Assembly: GCA_041946965.1 (NCBI GenBank)
Contig: JBHGBM010000024.1
Span: forward strand, 5,237 to 69,236
Origin: JBHGBM01 sp041946965
GTDB lineage: Bacteria > Acidobacteriota > Terriglobia > Bryobacterales > Bryobacteraceae
Direction: 5' to 3'
Length of the DNA stretch: 64,000 nucleotides
Part shown: positions 50,098 through 59,343 of the stretch, piece by piece
Layout of the letters: every line of letters begins with the position of its first letter
Position numbering within the stretch: the first letter of the stretch is position 1
Program-made: the position numbers and the translations under genes
Notes under the pieces: model-generated
Database searches by the model: none
Seen by the model: the letters and a program-made list of their open reading frames with translations, nothing else
What the model was told of the DNA's origin: nothing

Positions 50098-53000
50098 ATG
50101 CAACGTCTATTCATCCTCTTTGCCCTGGCCGCTTCCGCCGGCTTGGCGCAGGTCGCTACGCTGACGGGACGTGTTATCGATCCCAGCGGAGCCGTCGTCC
50201 CCCAAGCCGCAGTGACGGCGCGGTCGGAGGCCACCGGCATCACCACCTCCACGGAAACCACCAGCGAGGGTTACTACACTCTCCCTTCGCTTCTTCCCGG
50301 CCGTTATGAACTGTCCATCTCGAAGCCCGGCTTCGTTCCGGTCCGGCAGACCGGACTCGAGCTTACCGTGCAGCAGGTGGCGCGGGTGGATGTCACGCTC
50401 ACCATCGGCGCCGTGGCCGAGACCATCCAGGTGCAGGCGCAGACGCCCCTGCTCGATACCGAGAGCACCACCGTGGGCCAGGTGATCGGCAACCGCCAGG
50501 TGACGGAGTTACCGCTCCTCGGCCGTAATACCTACGCGCTCGCCATGCTGGTGCCCGGCGTGCGGCCCTCCTCCGGCGTCAACAACCTGGTCATCGACCA
50601 GATCTCCACCGTGTCCTATTCCATCAACGGGCAGCGCGCCACCACCAACGAGTTCCTGCTCGACGGCGCCCCCAACTCGGCCGCCTCCCAAAACCAGCCG
50701 GTGATCAACGCCAATCCCGACATGGTGCAGGAGTTCAAGGTGGAGACCAACGCCTTCAGCGCCGAATACGGGCGTGCGGCCGGCGGAGTGTTCAACGTGG
50801 TGACGCGCGGCGGCACCAATCAGCTCCACTTCACCGCTTACGAGTTCTTCCGCAACGACAAGCTCAACGCCAACGACTTTTTTGCCAACCGCAGTGGCAC
50901 CGCCCAGGCGCCCTTCCGCTTCAACCAGTTCGGCGGCACCGTGGGCGGCCCGGTGTGGATTCCCAAGCTCTACGACGGCCGCAACCGCACGTTCTTTTTC
51001 GTGAACACTGAGATCGTACGCTTCATTCAGGGCATCACGTTCACCGCCACGCTGCCCGATCCGCAATACTTCACCGGCGATTTCAGCCAGGCGCGGCTCG
51101 CCGATGGCCGGCGCATCACCATCTACGACCCGGCTACCACGACGGCGAATCCCGCCGGCGGCTACATCCGGTCGGTGTTTCCAGGCAACGTGATTCCGGC
51201 CAGTCGCATCGACCCGGTGGCGCGCAACGTGGCCCGCCTGTTCCCGGCGCCCACCGTGGCGGGTGCGCCCTTCGGCGTCATCAACTACACCCGCACCGAT
51301 GGCAACCGCGTGCCTAAGGACTCCTACAGCTTCCGCGGCGACCACGCCTTCTCGGACGCCAATCGTATGTTCGTGCGCTATTCCTACGACGACACGCCGT
51401 TCATCCGCGCGCCCGTTTACGGCAAGGACCGCAGCAACATCGCTCCCACGGCGGGGCCGCAGGTATTCACACGCTGGAACGCCGTGATCGAAGACACCCA
51501 CGTCTTCGCCCCCACCCTGATCGGCACGTTCCGTTACTCGGCCGCACGGCTGATCAATCGCCGGCGGCCCTATTCCGATAACTTCCCCATCGAATCGCTG
51601 GGCCTGCCCGCTTATATGCGCCAGGGCATGGTGGACCCGATCTCGCTGCCGGCCATTCAGATCAACGGGCACACCGCGACGGGTTCGATTCCCAACATCA
51701 TCGTCGGGGGCATTCTGGGCGCGACGGACCTGATCATCTTCGGCCACACCACTCAGACCGTGCAGGGCAACTTCACCAAGAACCTCACCAACCATACCCT
51801 GAAGTTCGGCGGCGAGTACCGCTCCGTGCAGTTCAACAACCAGCAGACGGGTGATACCGCGACGCTGTTCAACTTCACTCAGGTCTGGACGCAGGGACCG
51901 AATCCGAACCAATCGAGCGCAGTGGCGGGCCTGGGATTGGCGACCTTCCTGCTGGGCATTCCCGCCGGCTCGGTCACGCCCGTGCCCGCGCTGGCGCAAA
52001 CCACGCGCTACCACGCGCTCTTCTTCCAGGATTCCTGGCGCGTCACCCCCAAGCTGACCCTGAACTGGGGCGTACGCTATGATTACGAAACGCCGCGCAC
52101 GGAGCGCTTCAACCAGCTCACAAATTTCGATTTCCACGCGCCCTCCCCGCTGAAAGTGGAAGGGCTGAACCTGGTGGGTGGGCTGGCGTTCGTGGGCGTG
52201 GGCGGACTCTCGCGCTTCAACGCCGAACCCGATCGAAACAACATCGCCCCGCGTCTGGGCATCGCCTACAAGCTGGCCTCGAAAACCGTAGTACGCGCCG
52301 GCGCAGGTCTGTTCTACGCCGGAACCACCGGTGTGGGCGGGGGCGCGGCGGCCTTCGGCACCAGCGGATTTCAGGCTTCCACCAGCATCGTCACCAGCCT
52401 GGACGGCGTGACCCCCATCGTGCGCTGGAGCGACCCCTACCCGACCGGTTTCAATCGCCCCACGGGTTCTTCGCTGGGCCTCTCCACTTTGCTGGGGCAG
52501 ACCGTCCAGTTCTTCGACCGCGGCAACGTGGTGCCCAACTCCGCCCAATGGAATCTCAACATCCAGCGCCAGTTGCCGCGGGAAATGATGTTCGAGATCG
52601 GCTACGCGGGCAGCCGAGGGTTCCACTTTTTCGAAACCCGGCAGTGGAATCAACTCGCGCCGGAGTATCTGAAACTCGGCGACGCCCTGCGCCAGCAGGT
52701 GGCCAACCCGTTCTACGGCAAGATCGCGGTGGGCACGCTCTCGCAGCGCACCGTGGCCCGCGCACAACTGCTCCGCCCCTTCCCGCACTTCGACGGCGTC
52801 GGTTCCCAGAACGCGAGCTGGGCTTCCTCGACGTACCACGCGCTGGAGACAAAGTTCGAAAAGCGCTACGCCTCCGGCCTCACCCTGATCGCATCCTACA
52901 CGTTCTCCAAGCTGATGGACAGCGGCGGCATCGGCCCCTTCGCCGGCGAAACGCTGGGGGGCGGCTCCATACAGAACTGGTACGACCTCGCTTCGGAGTG

Positions 53001-53547
53001 GGGCTCCTCCACCATGGACCAGACCCACCGTTACATCCTCAACGCGGTTTACGAACTGCCGCTGTTGCGGAACCGCTCCACCCTGGCCGCCAAGTTCGTG
53101 GGCGGCTGGCAGGTGGGCGGCATCTGGATGGGCTTTTCCGGAGGGCCTCTGGCCGCCGCCTCCAACGTGAACAACACCTTTTCCCAGGGCGGCGGGCAGC
53201 GGCCCAACTGGAACGGTTCCAACCCGTGCGTCGCCAACCCCACGCCCGACCGTTGGCTCGACGGAAGCGTCTATTCGGTTCCGGCGACCTACTCCTTCGG
53301 CAACGCCCCGCGCACGTTCAACGGGTGCCGCAGCGACGGCACTTCCCAGATCGACCTGACGCTGACCAAGAACACGCGCTTCCGCGAGCGCCTCAACGTG
53401 CAGTTCCGGGCGGAGACCTTCAACCTCACCAACACCCCGCGCTTCGCTCCGCCCAACCAGAGCTTCGGCAACCCGCAGTTCGGCACGGTAACCGCGCAGG
53501 GCAACCTGCCACGCATCGTGCAGTTCGGGTTGAAGCTAATCTATTGA
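50098..53547 (+). CDS. Second Oar-like TonB-dependent receptor
   Basis: 1149 residues from ATG 50098 (signal MQRLFILFALAASAGLAQ). The carboxypeptidase-regulatory domain (LTGRVIDPSGAVVPQAAVTA, LPSLLPGRYELSISKPGF) is followed by the plug (NEFLLDGAPNSAASQNQP, FKVETNAFSAEYGRAAGG) and a barrel ending in QFGLKLIY. It has the same architecture as the receptor at 3762-7400 but diverges in the barrel. TATGAT at 50066-50071 may be the -10. A sulfatase gene follows 13 nt after the stop, so receptor and sulfatase likely act on the same sulfated polymer. Confidence 0.95.
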   Translation: MQRLFILFALAASAGLAQVATLTGRVIDPSGAVVPQAAVTARSEATGITTSTETTSEGYYTLPSLLPGRYELSISKPGFVPVRQTGLELTVQQVARVDVTLTIGAVAETIQVQAQTPLLDTESTTVGQVIGNRQVTELPLLGRNTYALAMLVPGVRPSSGVNNLVIDQISTVSYSINGQRATTNEFLLDGAPNSAASQNQPVINANPDMVQEFKVETNAFSAEYGRAAGGVFNVVTRGGTNQLHFTAYEFFRNDKLNANDFFANRSGTAQAPFRFNQFGGTVGGPVWIPKLYDGRNRTFFFVNTEIVRFIQGITFTATLPDPQYFTGDFSQARLADGRRITIYDPATTTANPAGGYIRSVFPGNVIPASRIDPVARNVARLFPAPTVAGAPFGVINYTRTDGNRVPKDSYSFRGDHAFSDANRMFVRYSYDDTPFIRAPVYGKDRSNIAPTAGPQVFTRWNAVIEDTHVFAPTLIGTFRYSAARLINRRRPYSDNFPIESLGLPAYMRQGMVDPISLPAIQINGHTATGSIPNIIVGGILGATDLIIFGHTTQTVQGNFTKNLTNHTLKFGGEYRSVQFNNQQTGDTATLFNFTQVWTQGPNPNQSSAVAGLGLATFLLGIPAGSVTPVPALAQTTRYHALFFQDSWRVTPKLTLNWGVRYDYETPRTERFNQLTNFDFHAPSPLKVEGLNLVGGLAFVGVGGLSRFNAEPDRNNIAPRLGIAYKLASKTVVRAGAGLFYAGTTGVGGGAAAFGTSGFQASTSIVTSLDGVTPIVRWSDPYPTGFNRPTGSSLGLSTLLGQTVQFFDRGNVVPNSAQWNLNIQRQLPREMMFEIGYAGSRGFHFFETRQWNQLAPEYLKLGDALRQQVANPFYGKIAVGTLSQRTVARAQLLRPFPHFDGVGSQNASWASSTYHALETKFEKRYASGLTLIASYTFSKLMDSGGIGPFAGETLGGGSIQNWYDLASEWGSSTMDQTHRYILNAVYELPLLRNRSTLAAKFVGGWQVGGIWMGFSGGPLAAASNVNNTFSQGGGQRPNWNGSNPCVANPTPDRWLDGSVYSVPATYSFGNAPRTFNGCRSDGTSQIDLTLTKNTRFRERLNVQFRAETFNLTNTPRFAPPNQSFGNPQFGTVTAQGNLPRIVQFGLKLIY

Positions 53548-53560
53548 GAGGAGCCTCACC

Positions 53561-55003
53561 ATGCCTTTGACACGACGATCCTTTCTGGCATCGGCGGCCG
53601 GTGGGCCGTTCCTGCGCACCGCCCGCGCCGCCGGGCGCCGCCCGAACGTGCTGTTCCTGCTCACCGACGACCAGAGCTACGCCACGCTGTCACTGACGGG
53701 CAGCCCTTTCATGAAGACGCCGCACATCGACCGCCTGGGCCGCGAGGGTGTCCTTTTCACAAACGCCTTCGTCGCTATGTCCTTGTGCGCGCCCAGCCGC
53801 GCCTGCTTCCTTTCCGGTCTCTACCCGCACAAGAACGGCATCATCGGCAACCAGACCCGCTGGAACCAGGCCACGCCCACGCTGCCGCTCCTGCTCCACG
53901 AGGCGGGCTGGCGCACCGCTCACATCGGCAAGTTCCACATGGACAACGACGATCGCGTGCAGCCTGGCTACGACTATTGGGCCGCGCAGATCGGTCAAGG
54001 GCAGTACGAGAACCCGCGCAAGAACATCAATGGAACCTGGACGGACCTGAAAGGCTACGATACGACCATCGTCACCGACCAGGCCATCGAATTCATCCGC
54101 GACAGCCACCGCCGCGGCACGCCCTTCTGCACCTGGATCGGCTACAAGGCTTGCCACGGCCCTTTCACCCCGGCGCCGGGCCATGAGAACGACTTCTCCA
54201 CCATCGAGTTCAAGCCGCCCGCGTCCTTTTATGTCGATGACGAAGGCAAGCCGCAGCGGGTCCGCCGCAAGACGCAGGACCCGGCCCGGCGCGCCCGCGC
54301 GGAAGCCGCCGGAAGGAAGGGCAGGAAGAAGAAGCAGGCCGGCGACCCCCCTGAGAACCTGGAGCGCTGGGCCGCCCGGGAGCGCGACCAACACCGTTGC
54401 CTGATGGGAGTCGAGGACAGCGTCGGCCGGCTCATGGATTGCCTGGAATCGCTGAAGATCGACGGCGATACGATCATCGTCTTCTCCGGCGACAACGGAT
54501 TCTTTCACGGCGAACACGGCTTGCACGGCAAGATGGAAGCCTATGAAGAGGCGCTGCGTGTGCCGATGTTGGCCCGTTTCCCGCGGGAGATCAAAGCGGG
54601 TCAGCGCCTGGAGTCTTTCGTTTCCAACGTGGACCTGGCTCCATCGATCCTGGACTTTTGCGGGGTGAAGGCGCCGCGTCCCATGCAGGGCCTCTCGTGG
54701 CGTCCCCTGGTGAACGGCAAAGGCGGGAAGGGGCGCGACTCCTTCGTCTACACCATGCACGGCGGCGACGCCGCGCGGCCCACGGTGAAGGCGCTGCGCA
54801 CGCCGCGCCACAAGCTGATCCTCAACCTGAACCCCAAGGACAAGGAAGAACTCTACGATCTGAAAACCGATCCGCAGGAGATGAAGAACCTCGCCGCGGA
54901 CGCGGGCAACCGCGCGCTGATCGTGGATTTGAAACGCCGCCTGATGGCGGAGATGAAGCAGCTCGAAGACCCGGCGCTGCCGGCCGTCGAAGCCACGCTG
55001 TAG
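53561..55003 (+). CDS. Type I sulfatase, Tat-exported
   Basis: 480 residues. LTRRSFLASAAGG is a twin-arginine leader. Asp pair in LLTDDQS, active-site CAPSR (Cys76, formylglycine precursor), HIGKFHMD and FSGDNGFFHGEHGLHGK complete the sulfatase site. A Lys/Arg-rich insertion (about 235-270: ARRARAEAAGRKGRKKKQ) is unusual and may contact an anionic polymer. GAGGAG lies 8 nt before the ATG. Tight spacing behind the Oar-like receptor implies an uptake/desulfation operon. No sulfatase maturase is in the window. Confidence 0.95.
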   Translation: MPLTRRSFLASAAGGPFLRTARAAGRRPNVLFLLTDDQSYATLSLTGSPFMKTPHIDRLGREGVLFTNAFVAMSLCAPSRACFLSGLYPHKNGIIGNQTRWNQATPTLPLLLHEAGWRTAHIGKFHMDNDDRVQPGYDYWAAQIGQGQYENPRKNINGTWTDLKGYDTTIVTDQAIEFIRDSHRRGTPFCTWIGYKACHGPFTPAPGHENDFSTIEFKPPASFYVDDEGKPQRVRRKTQDPARRARAEAAGRKGRKKKQAGDPPENLERWAARERDQHRCLMGVEDSVGRLMDCLESLKIDGDTIIVFSGDNGFFHGEHGLHGKMEAYEEALRVPMLARFPREIKAGQRLESFVSNVDLAPSILDFCGVKAPRPMQGLSWRPLVNGKGGKGRDSFVYTMHGGDAARPTVKALRTPRHKLILNLNPKDKEELYDLKTDPQEMKNLAADAGNRALIVDLKRRLMAEMKQLEDPALPAVEATL

Positions 55004-55006
55004 CCA

Positions 55007-55052
55007 GGCGCCATCGTAGCCAGCGGACTTAAAGACGGCGCTGGCCGGCGCC
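55007..55052. terminator. Nested hairpin after the sulfatase gene
   Basis: Outer arms GGCGCC (55007-55012 and 55047-55052) enclose inner arms GCCAGCG (55019-55025) and CGCTGGC (55039-55045). It starts 4 nt after the sulfatase stop and has no T-tract. The rest of the 55053-55237 gap holds only a 39-codon ORF from ATG 55079 with no recognisable product. Confidence 0.4.
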
Positions 55053-55237
55053 AGACCGTGGAACGCGCCGCGCAAGCCATGAACGACCGAGTTCGTCGAG
55101 GGACCACATCTCCCGCTCCAGCAACCGGGTGGCTGGGTGTTGAAGAGTGGGAGTACCTGGGTGAACTGGCGGCGGTGGTGGGCCTCAGGCAGGGCTGAGC
55201 GCCGGTGCTGTATGCTTATCCGCAGGAGCACCTGCAC

Positions 55238-55750
55238 ATGAGCATTGCCGAAACGCTTTTGCCCGATTTCGACGACGAGGCTGCAATCACGCGCAAGTTT
55301 CTGGAACTCATTCCCGACGACAAGCTCTCCTGGAAACCGCACCGGAAATCCATGGAACTCGGCCAATTGGCCTGGCACCTCGCGGAGATACCGGGGTGGT
55401 GCCTTGCAATTCTCGGGGGCGACATCTTAAAAATGAGCCAGGCGGACGCCGCCCAATACGCCCACAGCCATGCGGGCAAGCAACGCGCCGACATGCTCGC
55501 CAACTTCGACCGCAAGCTGCCCGAAGCCCGCGCCGCGCTCGCCAAGGCCGGCGATGACGACCTGAACCGCCGCTGGAAAATGGAATGGGAAGGCCAGGTG
55601 GTCATCGACAGCCCGCGAAAAGATGTGCTGCGCAAATCGGTCCTGAACCACATGGTGCACCACCGCGCTCAGTTGGGCCTCTATCTCCGGCTGAACGACA
55701 TCCCCATACCCGGCCCCTATGGCCCTTCGGCGGACGAAATGGGCGGGTAG
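55238..55750 (+). CDS. DinB-family protein
   Basis: 170 residues from ATG 55238, with AGGAG about 9 nt upstream. The four-helix DinB bundle is indicated by LLPDFDDEAAITRKFLELIP, MELGQLAWHLAEIPGW (first metal His) and VLNHMVHHRAQLGLYLRL (the paired His residues of the DinB metal site). Members are thiol- or metal-dependent transferases or of unknown function. It is isolated between terminator-like hairpins. Confidence 0.9.
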   Translation: MSIAETLLPDFDDEAAITRKFLELIPDDKLSWKPHRKSMELGQLAWHLAEIPGWCLAILGGDILKMSQADAAQYAHSHAGKQRADMLANFDRKLPEARAALAKAGDDDLNRRWKMEWEGQVVIDSPRKDVLRKSVLNHMVHHRAQLGLYLRLNDIPIPGPYGPSADEMGG

Positions 55751-55756
55751 ATCATA

Positions 55757-55795
55757 GGGGAGCGGTGGTGCGGGCGTAGAGCCGGCCCGCTCCCC
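55757..55795. terminator. Bidirectional hairpin between convergent genes
   Basis: Arms GGGGAGCGG (55757-55765) and CCGCTCCCC (55787-55795) enclose a 21-nt loop between the DinB stop and the stop of the convergent Cys-rich mini-gene. There is no clear T-run, but the position suits a shared terminator. Confidence 0.5.
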
Positions 55796-55802
55796 CAGGC
55801 AA

Positions 55803-56021
55803 TCAACGCTGCGGTCTCTCGGGTGACGAAACCGGCTCCCGGCGCCCGCCGGTCTTTGTGCGCGCCTCCAGCTTGCATCGCCGGGAGCAATACCCGTCGT
55901 ACCTGCATCGGCGGCACTCTTTGCAACCGCTCCCGGGAGCGATAATGATGGCATACGCACGCCCGCACTCCGGGTTGCGGCAAATCTGGTACGTCACTGC
56001 GCAATACGGCGCATCCGCCAT
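55803..56021 (-). CDS. Cys-rich zinc-finger-like mini-protein
   Basis: 72 residues from ATG 56021, with GGAGGGGGG immediately upstream. Eight cysteines are arranged as ...C...CRNPECGRAY...GCKECRRCRYDGYCSRRCKLEA, resembling a MYND- or FYVE-like double zinc knuckle. The tail is basic and unstructured. The family is not recognised. Small zinc-ribbon proteins of this kind may bind nucleic acids or partners. It is divergent from the third Oar-like receptor. Confidence 0.65.
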   Translation of the reverse strand: MADAPYCAVTYQICRNPECGRAYAIIIAPGSGCKECRRCRYDGYCSRRCKLEARTKTGGRREPVSSPERPQR

Positions 56022-56057
56022 ATGGCCCCCCTCCGTATGCCGCATATGGTAGCGCGT

Positions 56058-56086
56058 TTGCACCGCTGGAACGGCGGTGATAGACT
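56058..56086 (+). promoter_or_regulatory. Promoter of the third Oar-like receptor
   Basis: TTGCAC (56058-56063) and TAGACT (56081-56086) are 17 nt apart. ATG 56096 follows after 9 nt, so the leader would be at most a few nucleotides. Confidence 0.5.
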
Positions 56087-56095
56087 TCCGGTCGA

Positions 56096-59000
56096 ATGAG
56101 GCGAACCATGCGCAGAACGCTTCGATCCGCGATGATCGCTGCCGCATACGCCGCCGTTGCATACGGCCAGGGAGCCGGGGCGACCCTTTCGGGCAGAATC
56201 ATGGATTCCACCGGCTCCGTGATCCCCGGAGCGGAAGTGAGAATCCGGAACGTGAGCACGAACCAGTCGCGCGCTGCCACGGCCCTGGCGGACGGCGAAT
56301 TCGTTTTTCCCGGCCTCGATCCAGGCCAGTACGAATTGACCGCCACCCAGACCGGTTTCCAGCGGCACGTGGAGACCGATCTGACGCTCGAGGTCGGCCA
56401 GGCCGCCCGCCTCGATATCCGCCTGAGCCCCGGCAGCATCTCGGAGACCATCGAGGTGAAAGCCGAAGTGCCTTTGCTCAATACGGAAAACGCGGTCAAG
56501 GGCGACGTGGTGATCTCGCAGGAGATCGCGGAAATCCCGCTGAACGGCCGCGATTTCAGCGACCTCGCGTTCCTGGTGCCCGGCGTTTATCCGCGCGCGG
56601 CCGGCGCCAGCAACGGCGGCCAGTTCACGGTGAACGGCACGCGCAACGACAACACCAACTTCGTGCTCGACGGTTTCAGTAACATCGGCGCCAAAGGCTC
56701 CAACATCCAGTCGCGGCCGCCCATCGATGCCATGCAGGAATTCAAGATGCAGGTTTCCGGCTACTCGGCCGAGTACGGGCGCCTGGCGGGCGGCGTGATG
56801 AGCATGGCGCTGAAATCCGGAGGCAACCAGCCTCACGGCAGCGTGTTCGAGTACGTGCGCAACGATCTGCTTGACGCCCGGGGCTTTTTCGAGGCGGACA
56901 AGAACAAGCTGCGCCGCAACCAGTTCGGGGCCTCGCTCAGCGGACCGGTGTTCCTTCCCAAGGTGTATGACGGCCGCGACCGTACCTTCTTCCTGTTCGC
57001 CTGGGAGAGCTATCGCCAGGTTTCGGGCCTCTCGCGTGTGATGCGCGTTCCCACCGAACTCGAGCGCGCGGGCGATTTTTCTCAGACCTTCGATAACAAG
57101 GGGAAGGTCATTGCGATCAAAGACCCGCTTACCTCCGCCAACTTTCCTAACAACCGGATTCCGGCCAGCCGCTTCAACCCCGTGGCGGTGAACCTGTTGC
57201 CGTTCTATCCGCTGCCGAACCGGCCCGGCCAGCTCAATAACTACCTGTCGAGTGCGGTGGAGCCCGATTCCTGGGACTCCTTCACCTTCAAGGGGGACCA
57301 GAAGGTCTTCGCGCAAGACCAGGTCTCCTTCCGCTATGTACCGCGGTGGAGCCGCAGCACCGACGTTCTCGACGGCAGCGACCTCGGCACCTTCGGCTCC
57401 AAGGGCAAGGGCAGGACGCTTCTCGTGGGCGTCGCGTTCACGCACCTGTTCAGCCCCGTGCTGATCAACGAAACCCGCGTCGGCTTTACCCGGAACAACG
57501 CCGCGGAGAGGGCGACTTACGCGGGCCAGGATTGGTACGCGAAGCTGGGCATTGCCGGAGGCCCCACCGATCCCGTCGCCATGGGCTTCCCGCAGATCAA
57601 CGTGCGGGACATGGCGCTGCTCGGCGATGGCGCCTCCAAGCCGACCTTCTACTCCGTCAACGCATACGATGTCTCCGACACCCTTACCTGGGTGCGGGCG
57701 CGGCACGTGCTGAAATTCGGCGGCCAGGTCTTACGCAACCAGTTTTTCCAGCCGCGTTACAACAACAGCCGCGGCAGGCTCAACGTTCAGGGCCGCGTCA
57801 CCGGCCTGCCCATGGCGGATTTTCTTCTCGGATATCTGAATAGCGCGACGCGGCAGGTGGGCAGCCCTACGAGTTACCTCTTTTCGACTTCGTACGGTTT
57901 CTTCGCCCAGGATGATTTCAAGGTGAGCCCCACTCTCACCCTCAACCTCGGGCTGCGCTACGAAATCACCAAGCCGCCCTTGGAGAAATTCGGCCACTTT
58001 GCCAACTATATCCCTGAGCTCGGCAAACTGGTTATCGCGGACGACATCACCATCCCCGATCTCTCCAGGTTGGTGGATGCCGGCGGCTTGACCGGCCTGG
58101 TGGGACTCGCCAGGGACTTCGGCCTTCCGAAATCGCTGATCTACACCAATTACCGCAGCCTGGCGCCGCGTCTTGGTTTTGCCTGGCGGCCCGCGGGCGC
58201 CGGCAGTATGGTAGTGCGCGGCGGCTACGGCATCTTTTATGCCGGCTTCCTGCAAAACACGGTGCGCAACGATTTGGGAAACACGTATCCCTTGGCGGTC
58301 GCGCAAACTTTCAACGCGGGGAACACGGTGGGGATCGTTACCCTGTCCACGCCGTTCCCGGAAGGAAGGCTCTCGCTCGGCTCCACCACCAATACGGTCG
58401 GTTTGCAGTACCATCCCAACGCGCAATACCTGCAAACCTGGAACCTGACCATCGAACGCGAACTGGGGCGCGGCACGGCCGTCGAGGTGGGCTACGCGGG
58501 ATCTAAGGGCACCCACCTCGCGCGTAAGTACAATTACAATCAGCCGTACCGGATACCCGGGCTGCAACTCGCCGACGGGAGTTTTCCGCGTCCGGTTCCG
58601 CGGTTCAATAACATCCAGTACTATGACTTTAATTCCAACTCCAGTTACCAGGCGGGCGTTCTGACTTTGCGGCGCCGGTTCGCGCGCGGAGTTTTCTACC
58701 GTCTGAGTTACACCTTCGCCAAGTCGATCGATACGAACTCCCAGTTCTCGGGAGCGGGGGACGGCGGCTACGACCACGCGCAGGACTCGCGCAACCTGGC
58801 GCTGGAGCGCGGGCGTTCGGATTTCGACGTGCGGCAGACGCTGCTCACCAGCTTCATGTGGGAATCCCCGCTGCGCAACCGGCTGTTGAAGGGGTGGCAA
58901 CTGGCGGGTACGGGCCGCTTGTATTCGGGCGCGCCGTTCACCCCCATGGTGGCCAATTCCCAGATCGACCTTGGCGAGGCCGACCGCCCGGACCGTGTCG

Positions 59001-59326
59001 CGGGGGGCGCCATCGGCAACCCCGGTCCGAACGCCTGGTTTGACCTGAACGCCTTCGTTCCCGTTCCCGCGGGAGCCTACCGCTTCGGCAATTCCGGACG
59101 GAACATTCTCGACGGCCCCGGCACCATAGACTTCAACCTGTCGCTGATGAAAAAGTTCGCCGTCGGAGAGAGAAGCTATTTCCAGTTCCGCTGGGAAGCG
59201 TTCAACTTCATCAATCACGCTAACTTCATTTTGCCGGTCCGCAACGTGGACGCGGCCAACGCCGGAACCATCACGGCAACCGGCGACGGCCGCATCATGC
59301 AGCTTGCGGTGCGATATGTCTTTTGA
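56096..59326 (+). CDS. Third Oar-like TonB-dependent receptor
   Basis: 1076 residues. ATG 56096 is used here, and ATG 56108 is possible. Signal peptide, carboxypeptidase-regulatory domain (LSGRIMDSTGSVIPGAEVRI, LDPGQYELTATQTGF), plug (NTNFVLDGFSNIGAKG, FKMQVSGYSAEYGRLAGG) and a barrel ending LAVRYVF with terminal Phe. It is the shortest of the three receptors in the window. The convergent sodium/solute symporter and ceramidase-like genes follow. No operon partner is on its own strand. Confidence 0.95.
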   Translation: MRRTMRRTLRSAMIAAAYAAVAYGQGAGATLSGRIMDSTGSVIPGAEVRIRNVSTNQSRAATALADGEFVFPGLDPGQYELTATQTGFQRHVETDLTLEVGQAARLDIRLSPGSISETIEVKAEVPLLNTENAVKGDVVISQEIAEIPLNGRDFSDLAFLVPGVYPRAAGASNGGQFTVNGTRNDNTNFVLDGFSNIGAKGSNIQSRPPIDAMQEFKMQVSGYSAEYGRLAGGVMSMALKSGGNQPHGSVFEYVRNDLLDARGFFEADKNKLRRNQFGASLSGPVFLPKVYDGRDRTFFLFAWESYRQVSGLSRVMRVPTELERAGDFSQTFDNKGKVIAIKDPLTSANFPNNRIPASRFNPVAVNLLPFYPLPNRPGQLNNYLSSAVEPDSWDSFTFKGDQKVFAQDQVSFRYVPRWSRSTDVLDGSDLGTFGSKGKGRTLLVGVAFTHLFSPVLINETRVGFTRNNAAERATYAGQDWYAKLGIAGGPTDPVAMGFPQINVRDMALLGDGASKPTFYSVNAYDVSDTLTWVRARHVLKFGGQVLRNQFFQPRYNNSRGRLNVQGRVTGLPMADFLLGYLNSATRQVGSPTSYLFSTSYGFFAQDDFKVSPTLTLNLGLRYEITKPPLEKFGHFANYIPELGKLVIADDITIPDLSRLVDAGGLTGLVGLARDFGLPKSLIYTNYRSLAPRLGFAWRPAGAGSMVVRGGYGIFYAGFLQNTVRNDLGNTYPLAVAQTFNAGNTVGIVTLSTPFPEGRLSLGSTTNTVGLQYHPNAQYLQTWNLTIERELGRGTAVEVGYAGSKGTHLARKYNYNQPYRIPGLQLADGSFPRPVPRFNNIQYYDFNSNSSYQAGVLTLRRRFARGVFYRLSYTFAKSIDTNSQFSGAGDGGYDHAQDSRNLALERGRSDFDVRQTLLTSFMWESPLRNRLLKGWQLAGTGRLYSGAPFTPMVANSQIDLGEADRPDRVAGGAIGNPGPNAWFDLNAFVPVPAGAYRFGNSGRNILDGPGTIDFNLSLMKKFAVGERSYFQFRWEAFNFINHANFILPVRNVDAANAGTITATGDGRIMQLAVRYVF

Positions 59327-59343
59327 GTGCGGCCCCTCATGCT

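Noticed and set aside
50509..53028. 839-codon minus-strand frame opposite the second Oar-like receptor
   Set aside because: Shadow of the receptor coding sequence; no start context or motif.
55053..55237. Possible small gene in the gap after the sulfatase (39 codons from ATG 55079)
   Set aside because: No ribosome site, no recognisable family and lies after a terminator-like hairpin.
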